Notes: generated by a model from the letters alone, not told the origin. Counted from the stretch's first letter, positions 1 to 12,514 are shown. The stretch: DNA of 64,000 nt from Spiroplasma endosymbiont of Aspidapion aeneum (GCF_964031045.1 NZ_OZ034994.1:372001-436000), one strand, 5' to 3'. Numbers and translations: made by a program.

Positions 1-1143
1 CAACAAGGAAAAGATGTAGAACAAGGTAAAGTAACATTAACACTAATAAGTGGTGGGAAAAGTCTTACATTAGATATTTATTATGGAACATACGTTGGAA
101 AAGATGCTAGTTCGGGAAATTATGCAATTTCAAACACAGAAACTTCTGGCTCTGTAAATTATTTTGTTAGTAAAAATGCTTCAAATAGATCAGTTGATGT
201 TAATTATATAACAGATTACAACATAGACAGTGCTCCTAATTTAGAATTTGCCGATGGTTATAATTACTCTGGTAGTGAGTCACCATTTAAATATCACGAT
301 ACACAAAATATGGTTGGAAGTGTTACTTTTGATGGGGATATAGATGTAACTGGACGAGGAGTTATTTCTGTTGCTTGAGGAAATAGAGTTATTGGAAATA
401 TATTATTTAAAGGGGCTGTTAACTATACTGCAAATAACGATAATTCCTCTGAAGCATGCGGTGTTATAAGTGAACAATATGGGGATTTTGCAGCTAATGC
501 TGCAAGAATATCAGAAAACAAAGAAATTCATTTCATGAAAGATATTCAAATATATGCAACTACAAATATTGGTACTGGTATTGGATTTATAAATACAATT
601 ACAACAGGTATTATTGGTCAAGTAAATGTTGAAGGTGGTATAACTGTGTCTTCATTTGATTCAAACACATTAAATTTACCGGCTGGAATTATATTTTCAA
701 AAAGTTCATCCTCTGAGAATCCGTTGGGATTTGATAATCTTGAGGGTCTTGAAATTAAAAATAGAGTATTGATAAATGATTATAGTAGCCATTTTGATCT
801 TAACAATACTGCTATAATTTGTAATTATGATGAGTTTTATTCACCACATGCAACCATAAAATTTGATGATAGTGTTGGCGTTGTTTCTGGAATTTTTAGC
901 CCCCCTGGTTTTCTAATTTCATCTGTCTCAAACACATCTGAATCCTCTAAGATTTTTGCAATTAACAATGTTGATATTAATTATTTTAATACAAATCGTT
1001 ATAACAATGTTGATATTGTTAAATTACAAACAGGCGCTGGAAGTATTTCTAGTTTTACCTTTAAAATTGGAGATAAAAGTAAAACATTTTCCCCTTCAAG
1101 ATATTCATCATTAGCAACTTTTAATTTGGCTGAATGGAACTAA
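1..1143 (+). CDS. Surface lipoprotein paralogue A, 3' part (5' end outside window)
   Basis: This is the last 380 codons of a gene that begins before the window; the reading frame is open from base 1 to the TAA at 1141-1143 with one in-frame TGA (376-378) read as Trp. It aligns closely with the last third of the intact 999-residue lipoprotein at 5191-8190, sharing for example QGKDVEQGKVTLTL-type and IYYGTYVGKDASSGNY-type stretches. The sequence is rich in Ser, Asn, Thr, Gly and beta-branched residues, without membrane segments, as expected for an extracellular beta-rich surface domain. The signal peptide and lipobox would lie upstream and cannot be seen. Function is unknown; a surface or adhesion role is inferred only from the paralogue. 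Confidence 0.8.
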
Positions 1144-1498
1144 AAGTCTAAATGTATATAATTATTTAAAATGTAGATAATCTTTATTCAATTATTGTTT
1201 AATCTCACTTTTCTAATGAATATAAATTGTGGTTCATCCCATTATTTTTAAAGTGTAATCATTATAATCTGCTATAGTATGTCGTTAATTAATTTTGCAA
1301 TGGTCATTTTGGTCTTATTTTATTCATTATCTCATCTATATAAAAACTATTATGAAAATCAAGATTTATATGAAGAAATATACAATAATATATTTAGATA
1401 GTTATTAATTTAATTGTTCCTTGTTATACATATCGTTTACTATAATTGGGTATTTTTCCAATCTTCATATAAATATACCACATTGGGAGTTGAAGAAA
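1144..1498. other. Intergenic region between lipoprotein copies A and B
   Basis: AT-rich spacer of about 355 bases. No gene, RNA gene or convincing terminator hairpin was recognised. The last 20 bases resemble the ribosome-binding region in front of the intact copy at 5191. Confidence 0.5.
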
Positions 1499-4436
1499 TA
1501 AAAAAATTAATGATATTATTGAGTTCAATTAGTTTATTTGCACCATCAACAACTATGTTAGTTCTTGTTCTAAAGTAAAAAATCAACAACAAAAAGTGAT
1601 GTCAAATTTGAAAAATCAGATTACATTGTTATGGTTGGAGGAACAGTTATCGTTAATGTTGCAAATTTTGCAGATTTAAAAAAAGGTGGGTACACTAAAA
1701 ATTGTAGTGTTGTTATTGATAATTCTGCAATAGCAAAATTTGTTGATACACAAGCAAATGAAACTAATAAAAATTACCAAACACTTCAAATTAGTGAAAT
1801 TGGGGTAGGAACTACAAAAGTAACAGCTAAATTTACTAATTTGGAAACCATAGATGTTGAAGAAGGAACATTCAATATTACTATTATGTCTTTTTTACAA
1901 TATAAAGTTAGTTGAGATAAAGGTACAAAAGCAATTGACACACTAAAAACGAGAATAAAAGTGGAAATCTATATAATTATCAAGAATTTGTAAAAATGAA
2001 CTTTAAAAATTTTTCAATTAATATGAAATCAGAAGATGAAGGTAGTACAGATATTAATTACTACAAGGTTGCGAAATTGAAGATACTGGAGATATATACC
2101 TTAATATTAACTATTTACAATTGCCAGCTAATAATACCAATGAACCATACACTTTTGGAACAGTTACTTTTACATTATTAAACACCTTTGCAAATTACAA
2201 ATCAAATGAAGGACATATTTTATTCACTTCTTTTGGGGAGTGCAAAGTTTTGAAATAGAAAAAAAGATCCTAATAAGGATATTGATTTGATGGATAATGC
2301 GGGACTTGATTTTACTATTACTTTTAAATCTATTATTAATATTAACGATATCCAATCAGAGTCACCAAAAATAACTTTCGGTGGCGATGAAATTTAAAGC
2401 AACTCCAAGTCATTCTCCATGGTCAGACATCAAATCTTTTACTTTTAATATTAAATTTAAAGCCCCGTTGATAAGTTATGCATCAGGAAATATTACAATA
2501 GATATTCGTTTTAAATCAGGTTCTATAGTTTATTATGCAAATCAAAGTTTTTACATACATTACATACAGAGTGAACCGTGGAGATCAATTTGATACTCCC
2601 TCAGATAATGACACAACATATACTAGTAAATATTCTACTAACGCATTTAGTGATTGGAATGTAGAAAACCCCAAAGCCCAATCTATAACTATTACAACAC
2701 CAGCCAATTTAGATGCCATCACAAAATATGGATATAAATATAAAGATACATTAACAAAAGCAGTTGGTTCTTCTGCGGATGATGATACAGATTATTATAG
2801 TTGAAATAATCTAAAAACCCTTGATCTTAAAAATGCAGATAAATCTAAAATCCTTAAAAACTTAGATTCAAAAACATCATTTTCAAAAATAAATGCTTTT
2901 TCAATTAATAACATTTCAGTTGTTGATGATAACAATTTAACTTTAAATATTAATAAGCTACCAGAAAAAGTTACAACCCCGGGAACAATAAATTTTGTTT
3001 CTAGATTTTATGATAAGGTTGGAAATGTATGTTATGCAAAGGCGATTTTAAATTATACAGATTCAAATGAGTTTCCTTCTAACAATTTAAAATTTACAAG
3101 AGGTTCAATTACGTATGTTGGTCAAGATGGACCAACAAATCAAGGAGAAACATTATCTAAATCAATTTATTTAACAGATGAAGATCTTTCTTTTGAATCA
3201 TTTATTATTTCTGCTAATGTTAATAGCAAACTAGAATATTAACAATATCAAGTTATAATCCAGATATATTAGTATTTTAAAATAATTTAGAAAAAAAGAT
3301 AATAATTATCATATTAAAATGAAAGTTGTTTGTCAACAAGAAAAAGATATAGAACAGGGTAAAGTAACATTAACACTTAATTTTGCAGATGTTAAAATTT
3401 CTTTTACATTCGATATTTATTATGGAACATATGTTGGAAAAGATGCTAGTTCGGGAAATTATGTAACGTCAAACACAGAAACTTCTGGTTCTACAAATTA
3501 CTTTGTTAGTAAAAATGCTTCGAATAGAGGATTGATGTTAGATATTCATACATTCATAATATAGATAGTGCTCCTAATTTAGAATTTGCTGATGGTTATA
3601 ATTATTTTGGTAGTGAATCACCATTTAAATATAATAATGAGACAAATATGTTTGGAACTGTTACTTTTGATGGAGATATAAACGTAACCGGACGAGGAGT
3701 TATTTTTGTCACATATGCAAACATTATTTATGCAAACATCTTGTTTAAAGTAAATGTTAATTATACTGCAAATAACGACAAGTCTTTAGAAGCGTGTGGT
3801 GTTATAAGTGAACAATTTGGAAACAATAAATTTAATGCTACAAGAATATCAGAAGACAAAGAAATCAAATTTAATAAAGATGTTAATATATATGCATCTG
3901 CAAATGTTGGTGATGGTGTTTTTTTATTAGTATAATTATAATAGGCATCATTGGTCAGGTGAATGTTGCTGGTTCTGTAAATATCGGTTAAAATGACGGT
4001 GATTCTTCTTTAGTTGTTCCAAAAGATGTTGGAATTATTTTTTCAAAAAACTCTTGTACATTACCAAATACAGGAATTAATAATCTTAAAGGCTTAACTA
4101 TTAATGGGTCTGCAAGTATAATTGATAAAACTGATACCATAAATTATGAAAATAGTGCTATAATTTGTAATTGTAATAGGTTTTATTTTCCAGATGCAAC
4201 CATAGATATTAAGGAAGAAGCCAGGTTTGATTCAAATGGAACACCTGGGCCGCTAATTTTATCTATCTCATTTCCATCAGGTTCTGGTGATATTTTTGTA
4301 ATTAAAGAGGTTAAGGTTGGCTCTTTATTTGTACACGATATTAATACTATTGTTGCCAAATTACAAACAGGTGATTTTGCACCTTTTAAAATTCCAGTTA
4401 CAATTGTTTATTTTCATAACGATATCTCGCCATGAA
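1499..4436 (+). pseudogene. Decayed surface lipoprotein paralogue B
   Basis: This region follows the intact lipoprotein at 5191-8190 from signal peptide to C-terminus but is broken many times. The start codon position holds ATA (1498-1500 area) instead of ATG although the same GGGAG ribosome-binding context precedes it. The lipobox region carries a one-base deletion, so the Ala-Ser-Cys motif is lost. Further frameshifts and true stops (TAG near 2256, TAA near 3240, TAG near 3563, TAA near 3935) split it into fragments at 1631-1915, 1996-2181, 2381-2593, 2535-2804, 3319-3564 and 3648-3935. The 3' end is diverged and has lost the C-terminal motif. It is not expected to give a full protein but could act as a sequence reservoir for recombination with its neighbours; that is inference. 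Confidence 0.88.
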
Positions 4437-5190
4437 TGTATTGATCGTTAACTACATATACGTATCAGTATTGATCTAATCTACGTTACCTAAAATTTTT
4501 TAAAATTAAAAATGTATTATTTAATTATTGTTTAATGTATCTTAATCTTTAATTTAAAATGATTATAAGATAATAATAGAAGGAAAAGAATATTAATTAA
4601 TTACAGTTATAGTGTGTATAATTATGTTAAAATATTATCTATTTTTTCTATATAGAAATTTATAATACCCTCGAATATACAATTTAGTGATCTAGAATAA
4701 CGTGTAATTAAGTTTAGATAGATGTATTGTATATTTTTTTATAATAAAAATTAGCAATAAAAATTTTCTCAATAAAATTATAATGTAAAAGTCTATTACA
4801 ATATTTTGATATTAAAAAATAACTATATGATAATTTTTCTAGATTGCAAGAAAAAGCTTATAATTATTATGATAATATTATTATTGTTTCTTAAATGCAA
4901 TATAATATATATTAATTTTAGAATAGGATTGTACTCTATTAATATAGTAAAACACTATATAATTATATGATATAAAGAATATTTATTAATTTTTATAAAA
5001 AAAATTTGCATATTCACTCTATATTATCTTTGTTATAATTTTTTGTAAAAATTTGACATACATAGAAACCGATGGATTATAATATAGGTAGTTAGTTTTA
5101 TCAACACTCTTTTATTATGATTTATTATACTATAACAATTTATAAACAAATATATTTTATATAAAAAAATAGATTATGGGAGTTTAAGAA
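4437..5190. other. AT-rich intergenic region upstream of lipoprotein C
   Basis: About 750 bases of very AT-rich DNA with no open frame that looks coding. The only recognisable element is a promoter-like pair near 5053-5083. No repeat array or RNA gene was recognised. Confidence 0.5.
5053..5083 (+). promoter_or_regulatory. Candidate promoter of lipoprotein C
   Basis: TTGACA at 5053-5058 and TATAAT at 5078-5083 are both perfect consensus hexamers, but the spacer is 19 bases, longer than the usual 17. The predicted leader before the ATG at 5191 is about 100 bases. Confidence 0.5.
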
Positions 5191-8190
5191 ATGAAAAAAT
5201 TAATGATATTATTGAGTTCGATTAGTTTATTTGCTCCATCAACAACTATGTTAGCATCTTGTTCTAAAGCAAAAAACCCCGAAAAAGAAGTAAAAAATGA
5301 TGTTAAATTTGAAAAATCAGATTACACTGTTACTATTGGGGGAACAGTTAGTGTTAATATTGCAAATTTTGCAGATTTAGAAAAGGGCGGATATACTAAA
5401 AATTGTAGTGTTGTTATAGATAATTCTGCAATTGCAAAATTTGTTGATACACAAGCAAATGAAACTAATAAAAATTACCAAACACTTCAAATCAGTGGAA
5501 TTGGTGATGGAACTACAAAAGTAACAGTTAAATTTACAAATTTAACAACTGTAGATGTTGAAGAAGGAACATTTAATATAAGTGTTAGGGATTTTTCACA
5601 ATATAAAGTTAGTTGAGATACTGATAAAAAAACAATTGACCCACTTAAACCTGAAATAAAAGTAGGAAATCTATCTAATTATCAAGAATTTGTAAAAATG
5701 AACTTTAAAAATTTTTCAATTAATATGAAATCGGAAGATGAAAATAGTATAGACATTAATTTTTTGTTGAATGGTTGTGATATTAAAGATAATGGAGATA
5801 TATATCTTAATGTTAACTACTCACAATTGCCAAAATTAGAGGAAGGTCAAGAAGATTACAAACTTGGTATAGTTACTTTTACATTATTAAATACATCCGC
5901 AAACTACACATCAAACACTGGAGATATTTCCTTTAATCCTTTTGAGAAAGTTAAAAGGTTTTCAATAACACCAAAAGTTTCTAAAAAGGATATTAATTTG
6001 GAGGAAAGTGCAGGTTTTGATTTTATTGTTACTTTTGACACTGATATTCCTTTTAACGATATTCAAACAGAGGCTGCTAAGCCAAAAATAACTTTCAGTG
6101 GTGGTAAAGACCCAGATTTTATAGCAACTTCAAGTTATTCTCCACAATCAGACAGCAAATCTTTTACTCTTAATATTAAATTTAAAACTCCATCGATAAG
6201 TTACGCATCGGGTAATATTACAATAGATATTCGTTTTAAATCAGGCATAACAGTTTATTATGCAAATCAAAGTTTTAAATACATTGCGCATAGAGTAAGT
6301 GCAGGAGATCAATTTGATACTCCCTCAGATGCTCAAACAGGGTATACTAGTAAATATCCATCATCTTCTAAATTTAGTGATTGGCAAACAGAAACACCCA
6401 ATGCCCAAGCTATAACTATTACAACATCAACTAATTTAGATGCAATTACAAAAGCTGGATATAAATATAAAGATACATTAACAATTGCAGGTGATTCTCC
6501 TACAGATGATAATACAGATTATTATAGTTGAAATAATCTTAAGACCCTTGATCTTAAAAAATCAGAAAATGCAAAAATATTTAAAGGCTTAGATTCAAAA
6601 ATATCATTTTCAAAAATAACAGCTTTTTCAATTGATAACATCTCAGTTGTTGATGATAGTAATTTAATTTTAAATATTAATAAGTTAACAAATAAGGTTG
6701 CTGACGATGGAATAATCCATTTTGTTTCTAGATTTTTTGATGATGTTGGAAATGTATGTTGTGCAACAGCGATTTTTAATTATACAAAATCAAAACCTAT
6801 ACCCGCTAATAATGTAACATTTACAAGAGGTTTAATTCCGTATGCTGGCCAAGATGGCTCAACAAATCAAGGAGAAACATTATCTAAATCAATTCATTTA
6901 ACAGATGAAGATCTTTCTTTTGACTCATTTAGTGTTTCTGCTGATGATAATGCTAAACTAGAAGGTGCTACAATATCAAGTGATAAAACAGATATATTAG
7001 CAGTTGAAAATAATTTAGAAAAAAAAGCTGATGGATATCATATTAAAATGAAGCTTATTGGTCAAAAAGGAAAAGACGTAGAACAAGGTAAAGTAACATT
7101 AACACTTACAAGTGTTGTAAAAAGTTTTACATTAGATATTTATTATGGAACATACGTTGGAAAAGATGCTAGTTCAGGAAATTATGCAATTTCAAACAAC
7201 CAAACTTCTGACTCTATAAATTATTTTGTTAGTAAAAATGCTACAAATAGGTCAATTGATGTTTATTATTCAACCACATATAAAGTAGACAGTGCCCCTA
7301 ATTTAGAATTTGCCGATGGTTACAATTACTCTGGTAGTGAGTCACCATTTAAATTTCATGATGCACAAAATATGGTAGGGGATGTTACCTTTGATGGCGA
7401 TATAAATGTAACTGGAAGAGGGGTTATTTCCGCTTCTTGAGCAAACAAGATTTATGGAAACGTATTATTTAAAGGAAATGTTAATTATACTGCAAATAGT
7501 GATAATTCTTCTGAATCATCTGGTGTTATAAGTGAACAATATGGTGATTGACAAGCTAATAGTGTAAGAATATCGGAAAATAAAGAAATTCATTTTATGA
7601 ATAACGTTAAAATACATACATCTATGGTTGTTGGGGCGGGTGTTGGATTTATAAATACAATTACAACAGGTATTATTGGTCAAGTGAACGTTGAAGGTTC
7701 TGTTGAACTTAATTCAGATTATACATTTACACCAAAATCAGTTGGAATTATATTTTCAAAAAGCTCATCTTTAGAGAATCCGTTGGGATTTGATAATCTT
7801 AAGGGTTTAAAAATTGAAAAAGATGCAAAAATAATTGATACTGGCAATTCAACTAATGTTAATAATAGTGGTATAATTTCTAATAATGATGAGTTTTATT
7901 CTCCGGATGCAACTATAGATATTAAAGGAGAAGCTAGTTATAAATTTCCTGGAAAATCTGGACCCCTAATTTCATCTATATCAAATACTTCTAACACAGA
8001 AAAAGTTTTTGCAATTAAAGAGGTTAACGTTGGTTCTTCATCCTTTAACAACAATGATATTGTTGTTAAATTACAAACTGGCGCTGGAAGTGTTTCTGAT
8101 TTTACAGTTAAAATTGGAGGAAAACTTTCAAATTTTGATTCTTATAGATACTCATCGTTAAAAACATTTACATTTGACCAATGGAACTAG
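5191..8190 (+). CDS. Large surface lipoprotein (paralogue C, intact, 999 aa)
   Basis: A continuous 999-codon frame with TGA read as Trp at 5614, 6529, 7438 and 7549. The N-terminus has a lysine-containing start, a hydrophobic core and a lipobox Leu-Ala-Ser-Cys with Cys24 as the expected lipidation site, so the mature protein should be anchored to the outer face of the membrane. After the lipobox a charged linker leads into an Ig-like (BIG2-like) segment around residues 40-140, then long beta-rich Ser/Asn/Thr-rich regions without membrane segments. The start is preceded by GGGAG at 5178-5182. It is the only undamaged member of a three-copy tandem family (1-1143, 1499-4436). The role is unknown; surface exposure and tandem copies point to adhesion or antigenic diversity (inference). 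Confidence 0.9.
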
Positions 8191-8503
8191 TTCTGCAATA
8201 TTTACCTATTTTGTGTGTCAAAATAAATTTTAATTTACTGGGGTACATAATATTTATAAAAAATAGAAGTAAATAAGATATGATAGGTATAATTCAGTAA
8301 CCTAAACCTTTCTTATTTTATTTTCTAATTTATTCCTTGTTTTTCTCTTATGATATTCAATTTACTTTTTTTAAATTGCCATAATAAAAAACTTAAATAT
8401 ACAATAATTTTTGAATAAAAATTAATAAGAACATTATTGATTTTTATTTTTTTTATCCTCCAGTAAACTTATATTCCCTTATGCTTATTTAATATCAAAT
8501 TTT
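8191..8503. other. Intergenic region between convergent lipoprotein C and PTS IIA
   Basis: About 310 bases of AT-rich DNA between convergent genes. A transcription terminator is expected here but no clear hairpin followed by a T run could be identified by eye. Confidence 0.45.
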
Positions 8504-8833
8504 TTATTTTATTATTTTAGTATAAATTATATCATATAATTGAATTATTTCTCTAGCCATTAACATAAGTGTTTGTGTTGATAACATTTGGTCTTCTGCG
8601 TGTAAGAATAAAACAGTTGGTGTGTGCATAATTCCGTTTGCCTCATCAGTTATTACATCCATATGTTTTTTTTCTGCTTCAATCATTAGTTTCTCAGCTT
8701 CATTGATTTTATCAAGTGCCTCTTTAACATTTTTTGTTTTTTTCATAATTGAGATCGCATCCATCGCAATTGATTTAGCCTCCCCACAATATGAAATTAT
8801 AAAAAATGATATTTCTTCAAAATTTATTTCCAT
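8504..8833 (-). CDS. PTS lactose/cellobiose-type enzyme IIA
   Basis: A 109-residue all-helical protein of the PTS lactose/cellobiose IIA family, which carries phosphate from HPr to the IIB component. His78 lies in the motif LeuHisAlaGluAsp and matches the phosphorylated His of this family; the Asp three residues later is also conserved in the family. The length is typical (about 105). The start at 8833 was chosen over an upstream ATG because AGGAGG stands just before it on the minus strand. The gene is transcribed away from the IIC-glucosidase-IIB-kinase cluster that starts at 9061, and together they supply IIA, IIB and IIC of one beta-glucoside transporter. The shared 230-base divergent region holds the candidate operator at 8961-8989. 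Confidence 0.9.
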   Translation of the reverse strand: MEINFEEISFFIISYCGEAKSIAMDAISIMKKTKNVKEALDKINEAEKLMIEAEKKHMDVITDEANGIMHTPTVLFLHAEDQMLSTQTLMLMAREIIQLYDIIYTKIIK

Positions 8834-8960
8834 ATAAAACCTCCTATATATCAACATTGCTACCTAATAAAAAATACAATAAGTAATACTTAATTATTCT
8901 ACAAAATATCTAACATTTTTATATATATTTTCTTATATTAATTAAATATTTTAAATTAAT

Positions 8961-8989
8961 GTAATACTTTTTATTTCGTGTAGTACTAC
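8961..8989. promoter_or_regulatory. Candidate operator: paired GTARTACT / TAGTACTA element
   Basis: GTAATACT at 8961-8968 and GTAGTACT at 8980-8987 are spaced by 19 bases. The second lies in the perfect palindrome GTAGTACTAC (8980-8989), and 15 bases, TTTCGTGTAGTACTA (8974-8988), also occur at 62921-62935 near arcA. The palindrome ends next to a TATAAT (8991-8996) that would serve the gene at 9061, so a bound protein would block the promoter. The RpiR protein at 13854-14630 is one possible binder (inference). Confidence 0.5.
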
Positions 8990-8990
8990 A

Positions 8991-8996
8991 TATAAT
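8991..8996 (+). promoter_or_regulatory. Candidate -10 box for the beta-glucoside PTS operon
   Basis: Perfect TATAAT, 70 bases before the IIC start codon. No good -35 box is present at 17 bases, which would fit a promoter that depends on or is blocked by a regulator at 8961-8989. Confidence 0.45.
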
Positions 8997-9060
8997 ATAA
9001 AAAAATGTTGTACAATAAAATATAATTGATATTATATATTTATGAAAGGAAAAAGGTAAT

Positions 9061-11034
9061 ATGAAAAATAAAGATAACCAAGAGACAGGTCTCAGAGCTA
9101 AAAAACCATCATTTTTTATAAAATTTCAAGATGGTTTACAAAAATTTGGTTACAAGTTAGGTTCTAATAGAATTTTGTGTTCTATGAGGGACGGTTTTGC
9201 TGTTGGGGGTGTTGCTACCATGGGGGCAATTTTTCCAGCAGTTTTAGCAGTTATTTTCTTTAATAATGCAACATTGATGGGAAAAATTAATGGAATACAC
9301 GATAGTAAATTTATGTTATGACTTACAGACTATATTTACCCATTTATGTTAAGTATACAACAAGTAGCAACTGCTGGAGTGGCAATATATTCACTAGTAG
9401 CAATTGCATATTTTATGTCAAAAGCATTTGTAAAACAAGGTTCTGTTTTAACATCAACATTACTTACAATTGCTTGTTGATTTGCATTAAACCCATTTGG
9501 AGCTTCATGATGTGGACAAATTCAACTACCGTGAAAAGAATTTTCTTATCCTTTTAGTGAAATTGGAATAGAAAATATAGGTGCTAATGGACTAATAATG
9601 GTTATGGTTGTTGGTATATCAGCCCCATTATTTTATTCTTTCTTGGTAAGATGTGAAAAATTAAGAATTAAATTACCAGATACTATACCTTCTGCAATTG
9701 CTGATGTCATATCTAGTATATTAATTATTTCAATTATGTTAGCTTCATATGCATTATTTGCATGAGCATATGCTGTGATTGCCTATTTAGCAAATATTAA
9801 AGAAGCAGTTACTGCCGCTGATGGAACTGTAACATATTATTATGTAGATAATATATTTACATTAATTAACAAAAAATTTGGTGATGGAATTACAAGTGTT
9901 GCAACAAGTCCATTCTTCTATGGTGTGCTTGCATTTATGGCAACATTTTTATGACTTTTTGGGGTTCACGGAACAAACATTATAATCCCATTATTTACAG
10001 TTGTTTGTACGCCATTACTAATCACAAATATCTATTTTTGGTCATATTATACTAGTGATGCTGTACAAGGTTTTATAAATGGTAGTCCGGGAACTAATCC
10101 AAATGATGCTTATTATGACCTTGTTCACCACCTAAATCAAAAATATTGAGATACAATTGGTATTTTAAATAATGATACTGTTAAATATCTAATGGCAAAT
10201 AAAAATTTCAAAAACCTATTAGGAACGCAAACTGGAACAGATGAATTTGCCAAAGCAATAGCTGCTTGTTTAAGTGATACAGACCCAAGATTCCATCAAT
10301 CATTAATTGGATTTGGAAATTCTGTTTTAGGTAAAAAAGGAACAGACCAACAAGCAGCCGCAGCTGCTTATAGTGCTATATCTGGAGTTTTGAAATTGAA
10401 ATCAATGATCGACCCAGTGAAAGGTATTAATCTTGGTCAATATGGATATCATAATGGAATATTATTAGGACCAGTTATTGGTTTAGGATTTGGTGGAACT
10501 GGAGATACTGGAGCTTTGACAATTGCAATTCTATTATTTTCAAAATATAAACCATATCGAAAAATAGCAAAAATTGAGGTAGTACCTGCAATATTTAATA
10601 TCAATGAACCATTAGTATTTGGACTACCTATTGCATTTAACTTTGTTTGAGCAATTCCATATTGTTTATTTACAACAATCTTTGCAATACTTATTACTTA
10701 CCTACCAAAACTACATATTGTAAGACCAGATGTTGCAACATCAAATGCATATCTTCCATTATGATTGGCAGGTTACTTTAATACAGGAATGGATTGAAGG
10801 GTATTACCAATTGGGTGTATATTAGTATCAATACAAATATGTTATTATTCTATATTTATATTTGGTGCAGAAAAATTCTCAATCAGCATGGTTGCAAAAA
10901 ACAATGAAATGACCTATGAAGAATACATGGAAAAAAATCCAAATCTATACTACAAACACAGTCCATTAAAAGCTTTATTTTCAAAAGAAGCTAGATTGGA
11001 AAATAAAGAAGAAATCAAAATAGAAAAAGATTAA
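9061..11034 (+). CDS. celB: PTS cellobiose/beta-glucoside enzyme IIC with large insertion
   Basis: A 657-residue integral membrane permease (TGA = Trp throughout) of the lactose/cellobiose IIC family, which moves a beta-glucoside across the membrane while it is phosphorylated. Family features seen are the His-Gly-Thr-Asn segment after about residue 300 and the substrate-pocket motif Asn-Glu-Pro-Leu-Val-Phe-Gly near residue 520. Usual IIC proteins have about 430-450 residues; here roughly 110-120 extra hydrophilic residues lie between about 340 and 465, and the hydrophilic C-terminal tail is also longer. AAAGGAAAAAGG precedes the ATG. It is followed 44 bases later by the glucosidase gene. IIA is divergent (8504-8833) and IIB is three genes downstream, so the transporter is made from separate subunits. 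Confidence 0.9.
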
Positions 11035-11078
11035 AAGCTGTTAAAAAACTAAAAAATAATTAAAAAAGAGAGGTATAA

Positions 11079-12476
11079 ATGAACAAAAATAAATTTCCAG
11101 ATAATTTTTATTGAGGAGCATCAACTAGCGCATATCAATGTGAAGGTGGATGAAATGAAGATGGAAAAACACCAGGTATAAACGATATTATAGAAAACAC
11201 ACCCCAAAATTCAGAAATATCTGATTTTAAAATTGCTTCTGATCATTATCATCGATGAAAAGAAGATGTGGCTTTAATGGCAGAAATGGGACTAAAAATG
11301 TACAGGTTCTCAATTTCTTGACCAAGAATAAACCCAGCTCAAGGTGTATATAATGAAAAGGGTTTAAAATTTTATGACGACCTAATTGATGAACTAAAGA
11401 AAAATAATATTGAACCGTTAGTAACAATGTTTCACTTTGACACACCAATATGATTACAGGATATGGGTGGTTGGGCAAATAGAATTGCCATTGATGAATA
11501 TTATAAATATTGTGAGGTTTTGCTAAAAAGATACTCTAAAAAAGTAAAATATTGGCAAACAATAAACGAGCAAAATATGTATGTTTTAGCAGCGGCAGTT
11601 ATTTCTAAAACCCCAACCCAAGCAAAAGATGCCTGACAAGGTAATCACCATATGAATCTTGGTCAAGTAAAAGTTATAAAATTATGCCATCAAATAACAG
11701 ATTGTAAAATTGGTCCCGCACCTAATATATCAGCAGTTTATCATGAAACAAGTAATCCAGAAGACAAAATTGCAGCTCAAACATTAGATGCAATCAGAAA
11801 TTGAATGTTTTTAGACCCATTATGTTATGGAAGATATAATTCTCTTGCAGTTAATTACCTAAAAAGCAAAGATTTAATGTTTAAAATTGAAAAAGGGGAT
11901 TTAGAACTTTTAAAAGACCCTATGTCAAGACCAGACTTTATTGCAAACAATTATTACTGTTCTACAACAGTTAGAAAACCAAATGATGAAGATTTAAAAA
12001 TCGAAAAAACTGGTGACCAACATAACATCAAATCATCTTTTGGTGCATTTGCACAAACAAAAAATAAGTTTTTAAAAACAACTCAATTTGGTTGAGAAAT
12101 AGACCCTATTGGTTTTAGAATCACATTAAGAGATGTTTGAGATAGATATCATTTACCAATTGTGATTACTGAATGTGGAATTGGATGTAGGGAAAAATTA
12201 GATAAGGATGGTAAAATTCACGATCAATATCGAATTGATTTTTATGAAAGTTATTTAAAAGAATTGGCAATAACAATTAATGAGGGAGTTGAAGTCTTTG
12301 GCTTTAATCCATGAAGTTGCTTTGACCTTGTTTCTACACACGAAGGAATGGAAAAACGATATGGATTTATTTATGTAGATCGCGGAGAATTTGATCTTAG
12401 AACTCTAAATCGCTACAAAAAGGATAGTTTTTTCTGATACAAAGAATTGATTAAGAATAATGGTAGCAACTTATAA
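11079..12476 (+). CDS. bglA: 6-phospho-beta-glucosidase (GH1)
   Basis: A 465-residue family 1 glycosidase, a normal length, that would cleave phosphorylated beta-glucosides delivered by the adjoining PTS into glucose 6-phosphate and a free sugar or aglycone. Seen: the N-terminal Trp-Gly-Ala-Ser-Thr-Ser-Ala-Tyr-Gln segment, the acid/base motif Thr-Ile-Asn-Glu, the nucleophile motif Ile-Thr-Glu, and the C-terminal Lys-Arg-Tyr-Gly-Phe-Ile-Tyr-Val-Asp typical of phospho-glycosidases, where it helps bind the sugar phosphate. The nucleophile motif reads Thr-Glu-Cys-Gly rather than the usual Thr-Glu-Asn-Gly. GAGAGG precedes the ATG. Cytoplasmic; in one operon with celB and IIB. Confidence 0.93.
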
Positions 12477-12514
12477 TAAAAATAGTAGTATAATATAAAT
12501 GGAGGAACTAAATT

